A program made the position numbers and the translations under genes. 64,000 bases of DNA. Source: Mesorhizobium sp. M1E.F.Ca.ET.045.02.1.1. Its GTDB lineage: Bacteria; Pseudomonadota; Alphaproteobacteria; Rhizobiales; Rhizobiaceae. The notes beneath the pieces are model-generated. The model saw only the letters and a list, made by a program, of their open reading frames with translations. It was not told where the DNA came from and ran no database searches. Of this stretch, positions 63,307 through 64,000 are shown piece after piece (the first letter of the stretch is position 1; every line of letters starts with the position of its first letter). The stretch is taken from NCBI RefSeq assembly GCF_003952485.1, contig NZ_CP034447.1, forward strand, positions 5,718,501 through 5,782,500, read 5' to 3'.

Positions 63307-63462
63307 AATCTCCCCCCTCGAGGGGGAGATGGCCGGCAGGCCAGAGGGGGTCGCCGCGCGTGGAACGGCAACGCCTTTCGCGACCAGGAGAACGCTGGCG
63401 CTCTACGTTAGACGACTCCCTCTGTCGCCTTAGGCGACATCTCCCCCTCAAGGGGGGAGATT
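63307..63462. repeat. Long inverted-repeat element, copy B
   Basis: Outer ends AATCTCCCCCCTC / GAGGGGGGAGATT-type sequence, inner GATGGCCGGCAGGCCAGAGG. The same ends and inner block occur at 27541-27725; the middle parts differ. It lies upstream of the AI-2E transporter gene, downstream of parC. Confidence 0.82.
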
Positions 63463-63471
63463 AGCGCCGCG

Positions 63472-64000
63472 CTACCCGAACTTGCCCGTCCTCGGGAAAC
63501 CCTTCGGCACCATGCGGCCGGCGGCGGCGCGGGCGCCGATCCATTCGGCCAGTTCCTCGCGCGACTTGGTAAAGGTGCGATCGGCGGAGTCCTGCCAGGT
63601 CAGTCCCGCTGCAATCGTGAAGGTCTTCAGGTCCAGCACGCCGCCGTCCTTGTATTTCTGCAGGCGCACGCCCTTGCCGCGCGCCATCTCGGGAATCTCG
63701 GCGAGCGGGAAGATCAGCATCTTGCGGTTCTCGCCGACGATGGCGAGATGGTCGCCGGCGACCGGGACGCAGCGCTTGGCCTCGTCCGGCGCCTTGACGT
63801 TCATCACCTGCTTGCCCTTGCGCGTGTTGGCGACGACCTCTTCCTCGGAAACGACGAAGCCGTTGGCATCGTATGAGACCAGGAGCAGCTTGCGCTTGGG
63901 ATCATGCACGAAGGCGGTGACGATGTCCTGGTCGTTCTCCATGTCGACGATGATGCGGATCGGCTCGCCATGGCCGCGCCCGCCCGGCAGCCGGTCGGCG
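63472..64000 (-). CDS. parC: DNA topoisomerase IV subunit A, C-terminal part
   Basis: The last about 175 codons of a gene open at the right edge. This is the beta-pinwheel C-terminal domain: [40 protein letters not shown] and [20 protein letters not shown] are typical of alphaproteobacterial ParC (GyrA would show GxRGGKG boxes). The catalytic domain is outside the window. Confidence 0.9.
   Translation of the reverse strand, partial: ADRLPGGRGHGEPIRIIVDMENDQDIVTAFVHDPKRKLLLVSYDANGFVVSEEEVVANTRKGKQVMNVKAPDEAKRCVPVAGDHLAIVGENRKMLIFPLAEIPEMARGKGVRLQKYKDGGVLDLKTFTIAAGLTWQDSADRTFTKSREELAEWIGARAAAGRMVPKGFPRTGKFG

Overview
The window looks like chromosome of a Mesorhizobium-type bacterium (Hyphomicrobiales, Alphaproteobacteria). 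Supporting signs are high GC throughout, the alphaproteobacterial blocks glyA-nrdR-ribD-ribE-ribH-nusB and DUF177-plsX-fabH-ihfA-merR, an LdtR/L,D-transpeptidase pair, DUF1127 proteins, OpgC, a leucyl-transferase (bpt), and rhizobial-style dispersed palindromic repeats. The genus is inferred from gene content and style, not from a marker comparison.

Region by region. 1-9.2 kb is a surface-polysaccharide locus: a Wzz/GumC co-polymerase (cut by the left edge), an outer-membrane export lipoprotein, a GT4 glycosyltransferase, an undecaprenyl-phosphate sugar-phosphate transferase and an O-antigen ligase/polymerase-like protein, with a large winged-helix ATPase regulator and a DUF1127 protein between them. 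9.26-13.49 kb is a tRNA-Pro(GGG) gene followed by a 4.1-kb island bounded by a perfect 51-bp direct repeat of the tRNA 3' end. The island carries a DUF1127 gene, a frameshifted HxlR regulator, a ProC-like reductase and two related cysteine-rich secreted proteins, but no visible integrase. 13.5-16.9 kb holds a YbaK-type editing protein, an XRE regulator and several small secreted proteins, one extremely His-rich. 17.0-24.3 kb holds MerR, IHF-alpha, FabH, PlsX, DUF177, a cytochrome bc1 chaperone, BamE and a proton-pumping pyrophosphatase. 24.6-28.7 kb is a complete OsmF/YehZYXW-like quaternary-amine ABC transporter. 29.1-36.4 kb is the nusB-rib-nrdR-glyA block, containing a decayed DUF1778 antitoxin relic between ribE and ribH. 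36.6-45.1 kb holds an Na+/H+ antiporter, the L,D-transpeptidase and its MarR-type regulator, a 3-hydroxyisobutyryl-CoA hydrolase-like enzyme and hemB.

45.3-59.5 kb is an accessory stretch between hemB and the RDD-bpt genes. It includes a DHFR-like protein, a precisely delimited IS4-family insertion (11-bp target duplication) inside an older palindromic repeat, PPK2, an aldo/keto reductase, a GT90 glycosyltransferase, a divergent GntR/MFS pair with an operator-like site, two tandem paralogous microproteins that share a 14-bp palindrome with the adjacent LacI-family regulator, an OpgC protein with N-terminal heptapeptide repeats, an esterase, a soluble transhydrogenase and an ICMT-like protein. 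59.7-64 kb returns to core genes: RDD protein, bpt, an EamA transporter, an AI-2E-family transporter and the end of parC.

The most interesting candidates are the LacI-linked pair of microproteins, which is a compact three-operator circuit of unknown function, and the decaying tRNA-Pro island. Two families of dispersed repeats, one a roughly 100-bp double hairpin and one built of longer inverted repeats, occupy many of the intergenic gaps.
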